DNA from: CAZHHH01 sp052400685
GTDB taxonomy: Bacteria > Bacteroidota > Bacteroidia > Bacteroidales > Marinilabiliaceae
Assembly: GCA_052400685.1 (NCBI GenBank)
Contig: JBQTGJ010000021.1
DNA length: 64,000 nt
Reading direction: 5' to 3' (one strand)
Every line of letters starts with the position of its first letter. The stretch's first letter is position 1. The translations under genes were made by a program, and so were the position numbers. The notes beneath the pieces are model-generated. The model saw nothing but the letters and a program-made list of their open reading frames with translations, was not told where the DNA came from and ran no database searches. This document shows positions 8,238 to 16,549 of this stretch, in pieces.

Positions 8238-8866
8238 TGGAACTGAACGTACTAAACATTAAAGGAGAAGATACCGGCAGAAAAATTGAGTTGTCAGATT
8301 CAGTTTTTGCTATTGAACCCAACGATCATGCCATTTATTTGGATGTGAAGCAATATTTGGCTAACAATCGTCAAGGAACTCACCAATCGAAAGAACGTGG
8401 TGAAGTAGCTGGTAGTACACGTAAAATTAAGAAACAGAAGGGAACTGGTACCGCACGTGCAGGTAGCATTAAGAGCCCTGTCTTCAGAGGAGGTGGCCGT
8501 GTATTTGGTCCCAAACCTCGTAACTACAATTTTAAATTGAATAAAAAGTTGAAACAATTGGCTCGCCTGTCAGCTCTTTCTTATAAGGCTAAGAGTGAGG
8601 CTATTCTGATTGTTGAAGACTTTTCGTTTGAAGCACCAAAGACTAAAGAGTTTGTGACTTTACGCAAAAATCTGAAGCTTGATGGCAGCCGGACGTTGTT
8701 AGTTACTAAAGACGTTGAGCGTAACGTGGTTCTTGCGAATCGTAATATTCAACGCTCTGAAGTATCTGTTGTTTCTGATATTAATACTTATGGTATTATG
8801 AAAGCACAATCTGTGATTTTTACCGAAAGTGCAATTCAGGAAATTGGTAATCTATTTAAAGCTTAA
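8237..8866 (+). CDS. rplD: Ribosomal protein uL4
   Basis: 209 residues. 50S protein whose extended loop lines the exit tunnel. The loop is visible as KKQKGTGTARAGSIKSPVFR around residues 65-84. In E. coli L4 represses the S10 operon; the leader needed for that is not recognisable here. It starts within the rplC stop codon and is followed by rplW with an unusually strong ribosome binding site. Confidence 0.96.
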   Translation: MELNVLNIKGEDTGRKIELSDSVFAIEPNDHAIYLDVKQYLANNRQGTHQSKERGEVAGSTRKIKKQKGTGTARAGSIKSPVFRGGGRVFGPKPRNYNFKLNKKLKQLARLSALSYKAKSEAILIVEDFSFEAPKTKEFVTLRKNLKLDGSRTLLVTKDVERNVVLANRNIQRSEVSVVSDINTYGIMKAQSVIFTESAIQEIGNLFKA

Positions 8867-8872
8867 GGAGGT
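8865..8872 (+). promoter_or_regulatory. Strong Shine-Dalgarno site of rplW
   Basis: AAGGAGGT is a full anti-SD complement five bases before the rplW ATG and overlaps the rplD stop. Most genes in this window have no such site, and Bacteroidota generally initiate without it, so it stands out. Confidence 0.75.
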
Positions 8873-8877
8873 CAGAA

Positions 8878-9168
8878 ATGAGCGTTATTATTAAACCTTT
8901 AGTTACCGAGAAAATGACTCGTTATGGTGACTCTCTGAATAAGTATGGCTTTGTTGTTAATAACGAGGTGAACAAGCTCGAAATTAAAAAAGCTGTAGAA
9001 GAGATGTACAATGTAACCGTTGTATCGGTAAATACCATGCGTTATGCAGGTAAAACTACCAGTCGTTACACAAAAGCCGGCGTTATAAGTGGACGTAAAA
9101 ATTCATTTAAGAAGGCGATCGTAACATTGGCTGATGGAGATAAAATTGATTTTTATAGCAATATCTAA
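8878..9168 (+). CDS. rplW: Ribosomal protein uL23
   Basis: 96 residues. 50S protein at the tunnel exit and the docking site for trigger factor and the signal recognition particle. IIKPLVTEKMT at the start and VNKLEIKKAVEEMYNVTVVSVNT in two short pieces are typical of the family. One of only two genes in the run that carry a perfect Shine-Dalgarno sequence. rplB follows after five bases. Confidence 0.95.
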   Translation: MSVIIKPLVTEKMTRYGDSLNKYGFVVNNEVNKLEIKKAVEEMYNVTVVSVNTMRYAGKTTSRYTKAGVISGRKNSFKKAIVTLADGDKIDFYSNI

Positions 9169-9173
9169 GTGAA

Positions 9174-9998
9174 ATGGCAGTAAGAAAGCTAAAGCCCACA
9201 ACACCGGGGCAGAGACACAAAATTATTGGTGCATTTGATACGATTACCTCAGGTGTACCAGAAAAATCCTTGCTTGAGCCGTTGAAAAAGAGCGGTGGTC
9301 GTAACAACACTGGTAAAATGACCATGCGCTACATTGGTGGCGGACATAAAAGGAAGTATCGTGTAATCGATTTTAAGCGTGATAAAGACGGTGTTGCCGC
9401 AAAGGTTGAATCCATTCAGTACGATCCAAATCGTAGTGCCCGGATTGCTTTGTTGGTTTACTCAGATGGAGAAAAACGCTACATTCTTGCACCTAACGGA
9501 TTACAAGTAGGTCACGATTTGTTATCAGGCAGTGGTGTTGCCCCTGAAATTGGCAACGCCCTTCCTCTGGGAGAAATTCCTCTCGGTACGATCGTACATA
9601 ATATCGAATTGTATCCTGGTAAAGGTGGAGCCATGGCACGTAGTGCCGGTACATTTGCACAATTGGCTGCTCGTGAAGGTAAATACGTGGTATTACGCTT
9701 ACCATCCGGTGAAACCAGATTGGTGCTTACAACTTGTCGTGCTACGATAGGAGCTGTTGGTAATTCTGACCATGCTCTCGAAAAATCAGGGAAAGCTGGT
9801 CGTAGCAGATGGCTTGGTCGTCGTCCTCGCGTTAGAGGGGTTGTTATGAACCCGGTCGATCACCCAATGGGTGGTGGTGAAGGACGTGCATCCGGCGGTC
9901 ATCCCCGATCAAGAAAAGGTTTACTTGCAAAAGGCTACAAAACACGTGCGCCTAAGAAAACCAGTAGTAAGTACATTCTTGAAAGACGAAAAAAGTAA
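9174..9998 (+). CDS. rplB: Ribosomal protein uL2
   Basis: 274 residues, full length. Large RNA-binding protein needed for subunit joining and peptidyl transferase activity. The conserved C-terminal histidine region NPVDHPMGGGEGRASGGHP is intact, as are the SH3-like and OB-like parts. It sits between rplW and rpsS in the standard S10 order. Confidence 0.97.
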   Translation: MAVRKLKPTTPGQRHKIIGAFDTITSGVPEKSLLEPLKKSGGRNNTGKMTMRYIGGGHKRKYRVIDFKRDKDGVAAKVESIQYDPNRSARIALLVYSDGEKRYILAPNGLQVGHDLLSGSGVAPEIGNALPLGEIPLGTIVHNIELYPGKGGAMARSAGTFAQLAAREGKYVVLRLPSGETRLVLTTCRATIGAVGNSDHALEKSGKAGRSRWLGRRPRVRGVVMNPVDHPMGGGEGRASGGHPRSRKGLLAKGYKTRAPKKTSSKYILERRKK

Positions 9999-10018
9999 CC
10001 GGTTAATTTATTGAGACT

Positions 10019-10288
10019 ATGAGCAGATCATTGAAAAAAGGACCTTATATTAATTACAAGCTGGAACGTAAAGTGCTTGCCATGAACGAATCCGGTAAAA
10101 AAAATGTAGTTAAAACATGGGCCAGGGCATCTATGATTTCCCCCGATTTCGTAGGACATACCATTGCTGTACATAACGGGAATAAATTTATTCCAGTTTA
10201 TATCACCGAAAATATGGTAGGACATAAATTGGGTGAATTTGCCCCTACACGGACCTTCCGTGGCCATTCAGGCAGTAGAAAGCGTTAA
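10019..10288 (+). CDS. rpsS: Ribosomal protein uS19
   Basis: 89 residues. 30S head protein near the A-site finger. MSRSLKKGPYIN opens it, and the C-terminus KLGEFAPTRTFRGHSG is the typical end of the family. Gaps of 20 bases before and 34 bases after; part of the same transcription unit. Confidence 0.96.
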   Translation: MSRSLKKGPYINYKLERKVLAMNESGKKNVVKTWARASMISPDFVGHTIAVHNGNKFIPVYITENMVGHKLGEFAPTRTFRGHSGSRKR

Positions 10289-10322
10289 TGCCTGGTAGTG
10301 TTAATACCTTAATGTAAAAGAA

Positions 10323-10739
10323 ATGGGTGCAAGAAAAAGAATAAAAGCAGAACAAATTAAAGAAGCCAGGAAAACTCAGGCTTATGCCAAGCTGCGAAAT
10401 GTACCTACCTCACCTCGCAAAATGCGTTTGGTGGTGGATATGATTCGTGGTAAAGAAGTGAATCTGGCCTTGGATATACTTAAATTTTCTACTAAAGAGG
10501 CCTCAAGCCGTGTAGAAAAACTCTTATTGTCCGCAGTTGCCAACTGGAAAGATAAAAATGAAGGGATTAGAATCGAAGATGCTAATCTTTATGTGAAAGA
10601 GGCTTACGTGGATTCAGGACGCATTCTTAAGCGTTTAAGACCTGCTCCGCAAGGTCGCGCGCATCGAATTCGTAAAAGATCCAATCACGTGACTATTCTC
10701 GTGGATAGCAAAGTATCAAACGTAAACCAGGAAAATTAA
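10323..10739 (+). CDS. rplV: Ribosomal protein uL22
   Basis: 138 residues, somewhat longer than the 110 of E. coli through both ends. Tunnel protein with the beta hairpin seen as LKRLRPAPQGRAHRIRKRS; macrolide-resistance changes in other bacteria map to this hairpin, and no insertion or deletion is evident here. NVPTSPRKMRLVVDMIRGK marks the N-terminal helix. Confidence 0.96.
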   Translation: MGARKRIKAEQIKEARKTQAYAKLRNVPTSPRKMRLVVDMIRGKEVNLALDILKFSTKEASSRVEKLLLSAVANWKDKNEGIRIEDANLYVKEAYVDSGRILKRLRPAPQGRAHRIRKRSNHVTILVDSKVSNVNQEN

Positions 10740-10749
10740 TTAAATCCAG

Positions 10750-11478
10750 ATGGGACAAAAAGTTAATCCAATAAGCAACAGGTTGGGAATCATCCGTGGA
10801 TGGGACTCTAACTGGTTTGGCGGAAAGAATTACGGTGACAAATTGCTGGAAGATTCTAAAATCCGCAAATATTTAAATGCGCGTCTGGCCAAAGCCAGTA
10901 TTTCACGCATTGTTATTGAACGTACACTTAAGTTAATTACCATAACAGTTTATACTGCTCGTCCCGGTATCATTATCGGAAAAGGTGGTCAAGAGGTTGA
11001 TAAGCTGAAGGAAGAGCTTAAGAAGATTACTGACAAGGAAGTGCAAATCAACATCTTCGAAGTTAAACGTCCTGAATTGGACGCTATGATCGTTGGCAAT
11101 AATATTGCCCGTCAGCTCGAAGGTCGTGTGGCTTATCGTCGTGCCGTTAAAATGGCTATCGCATCAACCATGCGTATGGGTGCAGAAGGTATTAAAATAC
11201 AGATTTCAGGTCGTTTAAATGGTGCCGAAATGGCCCGTTCTGAAATGTATAAAGAGGGCAGAACGCCTCTCCATACCTTCCGTGCTGATATTGATTACGC
11301 TCAAGTTGAAGCCCTCACTAAAACCGGACTTTTAGGTATTAAAGTTTGGATTTGTAAAGGTGAAATTTATGGCAAACCTGATTTATCACCCAATTTTGGA
11401 GCTAAAGATGCTTCTCATTCTGGTGGAAATAGAAGGGGCCAAAATCAAGGTGGCGGTTTCAAAAAGAGAAGAAAGTAA
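10750..11478 (+). CDS. rpsC: Ribosomal protein uS3
   Basis: 242 residues. 30S protein at the mRNA entry tunnel with a KH domain (IIGKGGQEVDKLKEEL, about residues 75-90) and the C-terminal lobe containing GRLNGAEMARSE and FRADIDYA. The tail beyond residue 215 is Gly/Asn/Lys/Arg rich, as often seen in this phylum. It follows rplV by ten bases. Confidence 0.96.
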   Translation: MGQKVNPISNRLGIIRGWDSNWFGGKNYGDKLLEDSKIRKYLNARLAKASISRIVIERTLKLITITVYTARPGIIIGKGGQEVDKLKEELKKITDKEVQINIFEVKRPELDAMIVGNNIARQLEGRVAYRRAVKMAIASTMRMGAEGIKIQISGRLNGAEMARSEMYKEGRTPLHTFRADIDYAQVEALTKTGLLGIKVWICKGEIYGKPDLSPNFGAKDASHSGGNRRGQNQGGGFKKRRK

Positions 11479-11510
11479 TCATCTGTTAACCTTTAATTGA
11501 ATCTGGAAAG

Positions 11511-11942
11511 ATGTTACAACCAAAAAAAGTAAAATTTAGACGGCAGCAAAAAGGACGGATGAAAGGAATCGCTCAACGAGGTCATGAATTGGCCTTTGGT
11601 TCTTTTGGCATCAAGTCGCTTGAAAGCAAATGGATTACCGGTCGTCAAATTGAAGCGGCAAGGGTTGCCGTGACACGTTATATGCAACGTCAGGGTCAAA
11701 TTTGGATCCGTATTTTTCCTGACAAACCTATTACTAAAAAACCTGCCGAAGTTCGTATGGGTAAAGGTAAAGGTAGTCCGGAAGGTTTTGTGGCGCCCGT
11801 TACTCCGGGACGCATGATTATTGAATGCGACGGTGTTCCCTTCGCTGTAGCCAAGGAAGCTTTGCGTTTGGCTGCTCAAAAGTTGCCCATTACTACAAAG
11901 TTTGTAGTAAGAAGGGATTTTGTTGAATCTACAAATGCCTAA
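11511..11942 (+). CDS. rplP: Ribosomal protein uL16
   Basis: 143 residues. 50S protein that helps position the A-site tRNA. MLQPKKVKFRRQQKGRMKG opens it; RIFPDKPITKKPAEVRMGKG and the following GSPEGFVAPV are diagnostic. Followed by rpmC three bases after the stop. Confidence 0.97.
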   Translation: MLQPKKVKFRRQQKGRMKGIAQRGHELAFGSFGIKSLESKWITGRQIEAARVAVTRYMQRQGQIWIRIFPDKPITKKPAEVRMGKGKGSPEGFVAPVTPGRMIIECDGVPFAVAKEALRLAAQKLPITTKFVVRRDFVESTNA

Positions 11943-11945
11943 GCG

Positions 11946-12143
11946 ATGAAAACTTCAGAAATTAAGGAAATGACCATCAGCGAGATTGAGGAGCGCTTGG
12001 ATGCCGAAAAGCAAGAGCTGACACGGATGACCCTCAGCCACCACATTTCTCCACTGGATAATCCTATGAAGATAAGAAAATCCCGTAGGAACATTGCTCG
12101 TATGCTGACCATTCTGCGTCAGAAACAATTAACAGAAAAATAA
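11946..12143 (+). CDS. rpmC: Ribosomal protein uL29
   Basis: 65 residues, two helices, normal for the family. 50S protein next to uL23 at the tunnel exit. MKTSEIKEMTISEIEERL and the C-terminal KIRKSRRNIARMLTILRQK are recognisable. Tight packing between rplP and rpsQ supports translation from one mRNA. Confidence 0.93.
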   Translation: MKTSEIKEMTISEIEERLDAEKQELTRMTLSHHISPLDNPMKIRKSRRNIARMLTILRQKQLTEK

Positions 12144-12151
12144 TTTTGCAG

Positions 12152-12409
12152 ATGGAAACAAGAAACTTGAGAAAAGAACGGATTGGCGTTGTGGTGAGCG
12201 AAAAGATGGATAAATCTATCGTAGTTAGCGTTGTCATTCGTGAAAAACACCCTATGTATGGTAAATTCATGAAGAAAACGAAAAAGTTTTATGCTCACGA
12301 TGAGGAAAATAATTGCCATGCCGGGGATACCGTTCGAATAATGGAAACCCGTCCCCTGAGTAAAACTAAACGTTGGAGATTAGTTGAAATCCTTGAAAGA
12401 GCTAAGTAA
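12152..12409 (+). CDS. rpsQ: Ribosomal protein uS17
   Basis: 85 residues from the ATG at 12152; an upstream in-frame TTG would add only two residues and is not needed. 30S protein with an OB fold. METRNLRKERIGVVVSEKMD and GDTVRIMETRPLSKTKRWRL are diagnostic. rplN begins two bases after the stop. Confidence 0.95.
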   Translation: METRNLRKERIGVVVSEKMDKSIVVSVVIREKHPMYGKFMKKTKKFYAHDEENNCHAGDTVRIMETRPLSKTKRWRLVEILERAK

Positions 12410-12411
12410 TC

Positions 12412-12777
12412 ATGATACAGCAAGAATCAAGACTTAATGTGGCCGATAACAGTGGAGCAAAAGAAGTTCTTTGCATCCGTGTTTTAGGCGGTACCGGACG
12501 TAGATACGCCTCTATTGGTGATCGTATTGTGGTATCAGTGAAAAGTGCTGTTCCTTCATCTGAAATGAAAAAAGGAACAGTCAGTAAAGCAGTGGTTGTA
12601 CGTACCAAAAAAGAAGTTAGAAGAGCCGACGGGTCATATATCCGTTTCGACGATAACGCTTGTGTACTAATCAATAACCTCGGCGAAATGCGCGGAACCC
12701 GTATTTTTGGACCCGTGCCCAGAGAACTGCGTGATGGATATATGAAAATTGTATCATTAGCGCCTGAAGTGCTATAA
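12412..12777 (+). CDS. rplN: Ribosomal protein uL14
   Basis: 121 residues, usual length. 50S interface protein that also binds the silencing factor RsfS. MIQQESRLNVADNSGAKEV and the end GTRIFGPVPRELRDGYMKI are textbook for the family. Starts two bases after rpsQ. Confidence 0.97.
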   Translation: MIQQESRLNVADNSGAKEVLCIRVLGGTGRRYASIGDRIVVSVKSAVPSSEMKKGTVSKAVVVRTKKEVRRADGSYIRFDDNACVLINNLGEMRGTRIFGPVPRELRDGYMKIVSLAPEVL

Positions 12778-12797
12778 TCTTTAAGATTCAAAAAGCA

Positions 12798-13118
12798 ATG
12801 GGAAAATTACATATTAAAAAAGGCGATATCGTGATTGTTAACGCCGGAACAAACAAAGGCCAGGAGGGTAAAGTCCTGGAAGTGTTCCCGGCTAAACAAC
12901 GTGCTATCGTGGAAGGCGTTAACATGGTGAGTAAACATACCAAGCCCAACGCCGAAAATCCACAGGGTGGTATTATCAAAAAAGAAGCCCCAATACATAT
13001 CTCCAACCTGAACCTTAAGGATCCTTCAACTGGAAAGGCTACCCGTATTGGTCGCAAACTTGGAGAAAATGGAAAATTGGTTCGTTATTCAAAAAAATCA
13101 GGAGAGGAGATTAAGTAA
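12798..13118 (+). CDS. rplX: Ribosomal protein uL24
   Basis: 106 residues. Assembly-initiator protein of the 50S subunit with an N-terminal KOW motif (KKGDIVIVNAGTNKGQEGKV). The last base of its stop is the first base of the rplE ATG, so the two are probably coupled. Confidence 0.96.
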   Translation: MGKLHIKKGDIVIVNAGTNKGQEGKVLEVFPAKQRAIVEGVNMVSKHTKPNAENPQGGIIKKEAPIHISNLNLKDPSTGKATRIGRKLGENGKLVRYSKKSGEEIK

Positions 13119-13675
13119 TGAGCTATACACCTAGTTTAAAAACAAAGTATAAAGACGAAGTAGCCCCTGCTCTGATGAAAGAGTTCGGATACAAAAGCGT
13201 TATGCAGGTTCCCACCCTTGAAAAGATTGTTATCAATCAGGGGGTTGGTGCTGCCGTTGCAGATAAGAAATTGATTGAAATGTCAATTAAAGAGTTAACT
13301 GCAATTTCCGGACAACAAGCTGTGGCCTGTTTTTCCAAGAAGGATATCTCAAACTTCAAGTTGAGAAAGAAAATGCCTATTGGAGCGAAAGTTACCTTGC
13401 GGAAAGATAAGATGTTCGAATTCCTTGAGAGGTTGGTACGAGTGGCTTTGCCACGTATTCGTGACTTCAAAGGAATCGAAAGCAAGTTGGACGGTCGGGG
13501 AAATTATACGCTGGGAATTACCGAGCAAATTATTTTTCCTGAAATAAATATTGACAGTGTTACAAAGATTATGGGTATGAATATTACCTTTGTGACCACC
13601 GGAAGTACCGACGAGGAAGCTTATGCCTTGCTTCGTGAATTCGGTTTACCGTTTAAAAAATTAAAAAAGAACTAG
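13118..13675 (+). CDS. rplE: Ribosomal protein uL5
   Basis: 185 residues. 50S protein that binds 5S rRNA and contacts the P-site tRNA. VPTLEKIVINQGVG and LRVALPRIRDF-like KATLRKDKM elements are present; the centre reads LVRVALPRIRDFKGI. One-base overlap with rplX and four bases before rpsN. Confidence 0.96.
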   Translation: MSYTPSLKTKYKDEVAPALMKEFGYKSVMQVPTLEKIVINQGVGAAVADKKLIEMSIKELTAISGQQAVACFSKKDISNFKLRKKMPIGAKVTLRKDKMFEFLERLVRVALPRIRDFKGIESKLDGRGNYTLGITEQIIFPEINIDSVTKIMGMNITFVTTGSTDEEAYALLREFGLPFKKLKKN

Positions 13676-13679
13676 TTAT

Positions 13680-13949
13680 ATGGCTAAGGAATCAATGAAG
13701 GCCCGTGAAGTAAAACGGGCAAAACTTGTGGCCAAATATGCCGAGAAACGCGCTCAACTCAAGGCCGAAGGCGATTATGAAGGTTTGCAAAAGCTGCCAA
13801 AAAACGCCTCTCCTGTTCGTATGCACAATCGTTGCAAACTGACCGGTCGGCCTAAGGGTTATATGCGTCAGTTCGGTATCAGTCGTATCACCTTTCGTGA
13901 AATGGCTGCTGCAGGTTTAATACCAGGAGTTAAAAAAGCCAGTTGGTAA
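13680..13949 (+). CDS. rpsN: Ribosomal protein uS14, zinc-free form
   Basis: 89 residues. 30S head protein. It is the long, zinc-independent type: there is one cysteine (HNRCKLTGRPKGYMR) and no pair of CxxC motifs. The end FGISRITFREMAAAGLIPGV is typical. It matches the loss of zinc ligands in bL36 further along the run. A 65-base gap with a small hairpin separates it from rpsH. Confidence 0.95.
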   Translation: MAKESMKAREVKRAKLVAKYAEKRAQLKAEGDYEGLQKLPKNASPVRMHNRCKLTGRPKGYMRQFGISRITFREMAAAGLIPGVKKASW

Positions 13950-13978
13950 TGATATCAGCTGGTAAGTGTTAAATATTG

Positions 13979-13994
13979 TCCCGACTTGTCGGGA
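13979..13994 (+). other. Small hairpin between rpsN and rpsH
   Basis: TCCCGA / TCGGGA arms around CTTG form a six-pair stem in the 65-base gap. There is no T run behind it, so it is more likely an mRNA processing or regulatory hairpin than a terminator. In E. coli S8 represses the spc operon by binding near this region, but the S8 target is not recognisable here. Confidence 0.4.
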
Positions 13995-14014
13995 TCAATT
14001 TAATCTAATGTAAA

Positions 14015-14410
14015 ATGACAGATCCAATTGCGGATTTCCTGACACGAATCAGGAATGCCATAATGGCGCGGCATAAGGTTGTTGAAGTTCCGGCTTCCAA
14101 CCTTAAAAAGGAAATGACCAAAATTCTTTTTGAAAAAGGTTATGTCCTGAATTATAAATTCATCGACGATGGTAAACAAGGAATCATCAAGATCGCACTT
14201 AAATACGATCCTGTATCTAAAGTTCCAGCCATCAAAAAACTAGGCCGTATATCTACCCCAGGGTTGCGTAAGTATACCGGCTATCGTGAAGTCCCCAGAA
14301 TTTTAAATGGTTTGGGAATTGCTATTTTGTCTACTTCGAGAGGTGTTATTTCTGATAAAGAAGCACGTATTCAAAAAGTAGGTGGTGAAGTATTGTGTTA
14401 CGTTTATTAA
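14015..14410 (+). CDS. rpsH: Ribosomal protein uS8
   Basis: 131 residues. Central 30S assembly protein. MTDPIADFLTRIRNAIMARH opens it and the end STSRGVISDKEARIQKVGGE with a C-terminal LCYVY is characteristic. Followed after 16 bases by rplF, whose ribosome binding site is a full consensus. Confidence 0.97.
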   Translation: MTDPIADFLTRIRNAIMARHKVVEVPASNLKKEMTKILFEKGYVLNYKFIDDGKQGIIKIALKYDPVSKVPAIKKLGRISTPGLRKYTGYREVPRILNGLGIAILSTSRGVISDKEARIQKVGGEVLCYVY

Positions 14411-14413
14411 AAA

Positions 14414-14421
14414 AAGGAGGT
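14414..14421 (+). promoter_or_regulatory. Strong Shine-Dalgarno site of rplF
   Basis: AAGGAGGT again lies exactly five bases before the ATG, as for rplW. These two sites are the only full anti-SD complements I noticed in the ribosomal run. Confidence 0.75.
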
Positions 14422-14426
14422 AAGTC

Positions 14427-14978
14427 ATGAGTAGGATAGGAAGATCACCCATCAATGTGCCTGCCGGGGTAAACGTAACAGTTAAGGATCACGTGGTGAC
14501 AGTAAAAGGTCCCAAAGGTGAACTGGTACAGAATATTAATCCCGACATAGAGGTAGAAATTAATGAAGGTGTGGTAACCCTTAAACGTTTAAGTGAAGAG
14601 AAACAATATCGTGCTATGCATGGATTGTATCGTTCATTAATCCACAATATGGTGGTAGGCGTTTCTGAAGGTTTTGTTAAGAAAATGGAACTGGTTGGAG
14701 TTGGTTATCGTGCTAATGCCACAGGTCAGATTCTTGAACTTTCGTTAGGTTATTCACACCCAATTCATATAGAATTGCCTAAAGAAATAAAGGTAGAAGC
14801 TGTGACCGATCGGAAAAGCAATCCGATCATAACACTCGAGTCCGTTGATAAGCAACTGCTGGGTCAGGTCTGTGCAAAAATCCGTTCATTACGTAAACCA
14901 GAGCCTTATAAAGGTAAAGGAGTTCGTTTTGTTGGTGAGGCTATCAGACGTAAAGCTGGTAAGAGTGCAAAAGTTTAA
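14427..14978 (+). CDS. rplF: Ribosomal protein uL6
   Basis: 183 residues, two repeated folds. 50S protein near the GTPase centre. MSRIGRSPINVPAGVNVTV opens it and the C-terminal signature PEPYKGKGVRFVGEAIRRKAG (given in part: PYKGKGVRF) is intact. It has a perfect Shine-Dalgarno site, unlike most neighbours. Confidence 0.97.
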   Translation: MSRIGRSPINVPAGVNVTVKDHVVTVKGPKGELVQNINPDIEVEINEGVVTLKRLSEEKQYRAMHGLYRSLIHNMVVGVSEGFVKKMELVGVGYRANATGQILELSLGYSHPIHIELPKEIKVEAVTDRKSNPIITLESVDKQLLGQVCAKIRSLRKPEPYKGKGVRFVGEAIRRKAGKSAKV

Positions 14979-14999
14979 TTTGATTAATTTCATCGTGTT

Positions 15000-15356
15000 A
15001 TGGCTTTTTCAAAACTAGATAGGCGATTTAAAATAAAAAGAAGTATTCGCAGTAAGGTAACAGGAACGACTGAACGCCCGCGGATGACTGTCTTCAGAAG
15101 CAATAAACAAATCAGTGTTCAACTCATTGATGATACCAAAGGAACTACATTGGTTTCTGCATCGTCATTGGTAAAAGATATTGCTTCACAACAAGGAACC
15201 AAAACAGACAAGGCTATTGCTGTCGGTAAAATGATAGCTGATAAGGCTACCAGTGCCGGTATTACAAGTGTTGTATTTGACCGCAATGGTTATCTGTATC
15301 ATGGTAGAGTTAAACAATTAGCGGATGCTGCTCGTGAGGCAGGCCTTAAATTTTAA
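15000..15356 (+). CDS. rplR: Ribosomal protein uL18
   Basis: 118 residues. Binds 5S rRNA together with uL5. Family marks: RPRMTVFRSNKQISVQLIDD in the first half and VVFDRNGYLYHGRVKQLADA near the end. Followed by rpsE after five bases. Confidence 0.96.
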   Translation: MAFSKLDRRFKIKRSIRSKVTGTTERPRMTVFRSNKQISVQLIDDTKGTTLVSASSLVKDIASQQGTKTDKAIAVGKMIADKATSAGITSVVFDRNGYLYHGRVKQLADAAREAGLKF

Positions 15357-15361
15357 ATATT

Positions 15362-15880
15362 ATGGCAGGAAATACACAAAGAGTTCGTACAACTAATGAC
15401 CTTGAATTAAAGGACAGGCTGGTAGCCATAAATCGTGTAACCAAAGTAACCAAAGGTGGTCGTACCTTTAGTTTCTCCGCTATTGTTGTGGTTGGTAACG
15501 AAAATGGTATTGTAGGCTGGGGTCTTGGCAAAGCTAACGAGGTTACCACTGCTATAGCAAAAGGCGTTGAGGCTGCTAAGAAGAATTTGGTTAAAGTACC
15601 CGTTTTAAAAGGTACCATACCTCACGAACAGGCAGCTAAGTTTGGTGGTGCTCAGGTTTATATGCGTCCAGCATCACATGGTACCGGTTTGGTTGCTGGT
15701 GGTGCTATGCGCGCTGTACTTGAAAGCGCCGGTATCGTGGACGTTTTGGCCAAATCAAAAGGTTCGGCCAACCCTCACAACCTTGTGAAGGCTACCATTC
15801 AGGCACTTTGCGAACTTCGCGATGCCCATACCGTAGCTCAAAATAGGGGGGTTAACCTCGATAAAGTGTTTAACGGTTAA
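15362..15880 (+). CDS. rpsE: Ribosomal protein uS5
   Basis: 172 residues. 30S protein important for accuracy and mRNA unwinding. The double-stranded RNA binding part reads KVTKGGRTFSFSAIVVVG and the loop carries GNENGIVGWGLGKANEV. The C-terminal domain has HGTGLVAGGAMRAVLE. rpmD follows after 13 bases. Confidence 0.97.
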   Translation: MAGNTQRVRTTNDLELKDRLVAINRVTKVTKGGRTFSFSAIVVVGNENGIVGWGLGKANEVTTAIAKGVEAAKKNLVKVPVLKGTIPHEQAAKFGGAQVYMRPASHGTGLVAGGAMRAVLESAGIVDVLAKSKGSANPHNLVKATIQALCELRDAHTVAQNRGVNLDKVFNG

Positions 15881-15893
15881 GCAGACTAATAAA

Positions 15894-16070
15894 ATGGCTA
15901 AAATTAAAGTAACTCAAGTTAAAAGTAAAATCAGGAGTACTCAACGTCAGAAAAGAACGTTGGAAGCACTTGGTTTGAAAAAATTAAATGCCACTGTGGA
16001 GCACGAAGATACTCCCGAAATATTAGGCATGGTTGACAAAGTGAAACACCTCGTTTCTGTCGCAAAATAG
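15894..16070 (+). CDS. rpmD: Ribosomal protein uL30
   Basis: 58 residues, translated here by hand: MAKIKVTQVKSKIRSTQRQK and a second half ending VKHLVSVAK. Size, position between rpsE and rplO, and the segment RTLEALGLKKLN identify it. 50S protein. No unusual features. Confidence 0.93.
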   Translation: MAKIKVTQVKSKIRSTQRQKRTLEALGLKKLNATVEHEDTPEILGMVDKVKHLVSVAK

Positions 16071-16099
16071 AGTTTTAACGAAGTTTAAGAATAGTATAT

Positions 16100-16546
16100 A
16101 TGGAACTTAATCAGTTAAAACCTGCAGCGGGGTCCAGACATCACCAGAAACGAATCGGCCGTGGTGCTGGTTCTGGTTTTGGAGGAACCTCTACCAGAGG
16201 GCACAAGGGTGCTAAGTCTCGCTCAGGATATTCCCGGAAAATTGGTTTTGAAGGTGGTCAGATGCCTCTTCAACGCCGTGTTCCCAAATTTGGATTTAAG
16301 AATGTCAATCGCAAGGAGTATAAATCCATTAATGTTGGTGTTCTTCAGAATTTGATTGAAAAGAATAAATGGGATATTATTACCCCTGATAATCTGATCG
16401 AAGCCGGTTTTATTAATAAAAACGACATGGTGAAGATTTTGGGTAATGGAACTATTACTGCAAAAGTAGAAGTTAAAGCCCACGCTTTTTCAAAATCAGC
16501 GCAGGCTGCAATTGAAGCCGCTCAAGGTACTGTTGTGGTATTGTAA
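16100..16546 (+). CDS. rplO: Ribosomal protein uL15
   Basis: 148 residues. Late-assembly 50S protein. The N-terminal Gly/Arg-rich tail GRGAGSGFGGTSTRGHKGAK and GFEGGQMPLQRRVPKFGF are diagnostic. Normally secY follows almost at once; here a 262-base gap with hairpins intervenes. Confidence 0.96.
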   Translation: MELNQLKPAAGSRHHQKRIGRGAGSGFGGTSTRGHKGAKSRSGYSRKIGFEGGQMPLQRRVPKFGFKNVNRKEYKSINVGVLQNLIEKNKWDIITPDNLIEAGFINKNDMVKILGNGTITAKVEVKAHAFSKSAQAAIEAAQGTVVVL

Positions 16547-16549
16547 CAA

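Noticed and set aside
12146..12151. Upstream TTG start for rpsQ (and likewise 19708 for rpsK)
   Set aside because: An ATG two codons later gives the usual N-terminus of the family.
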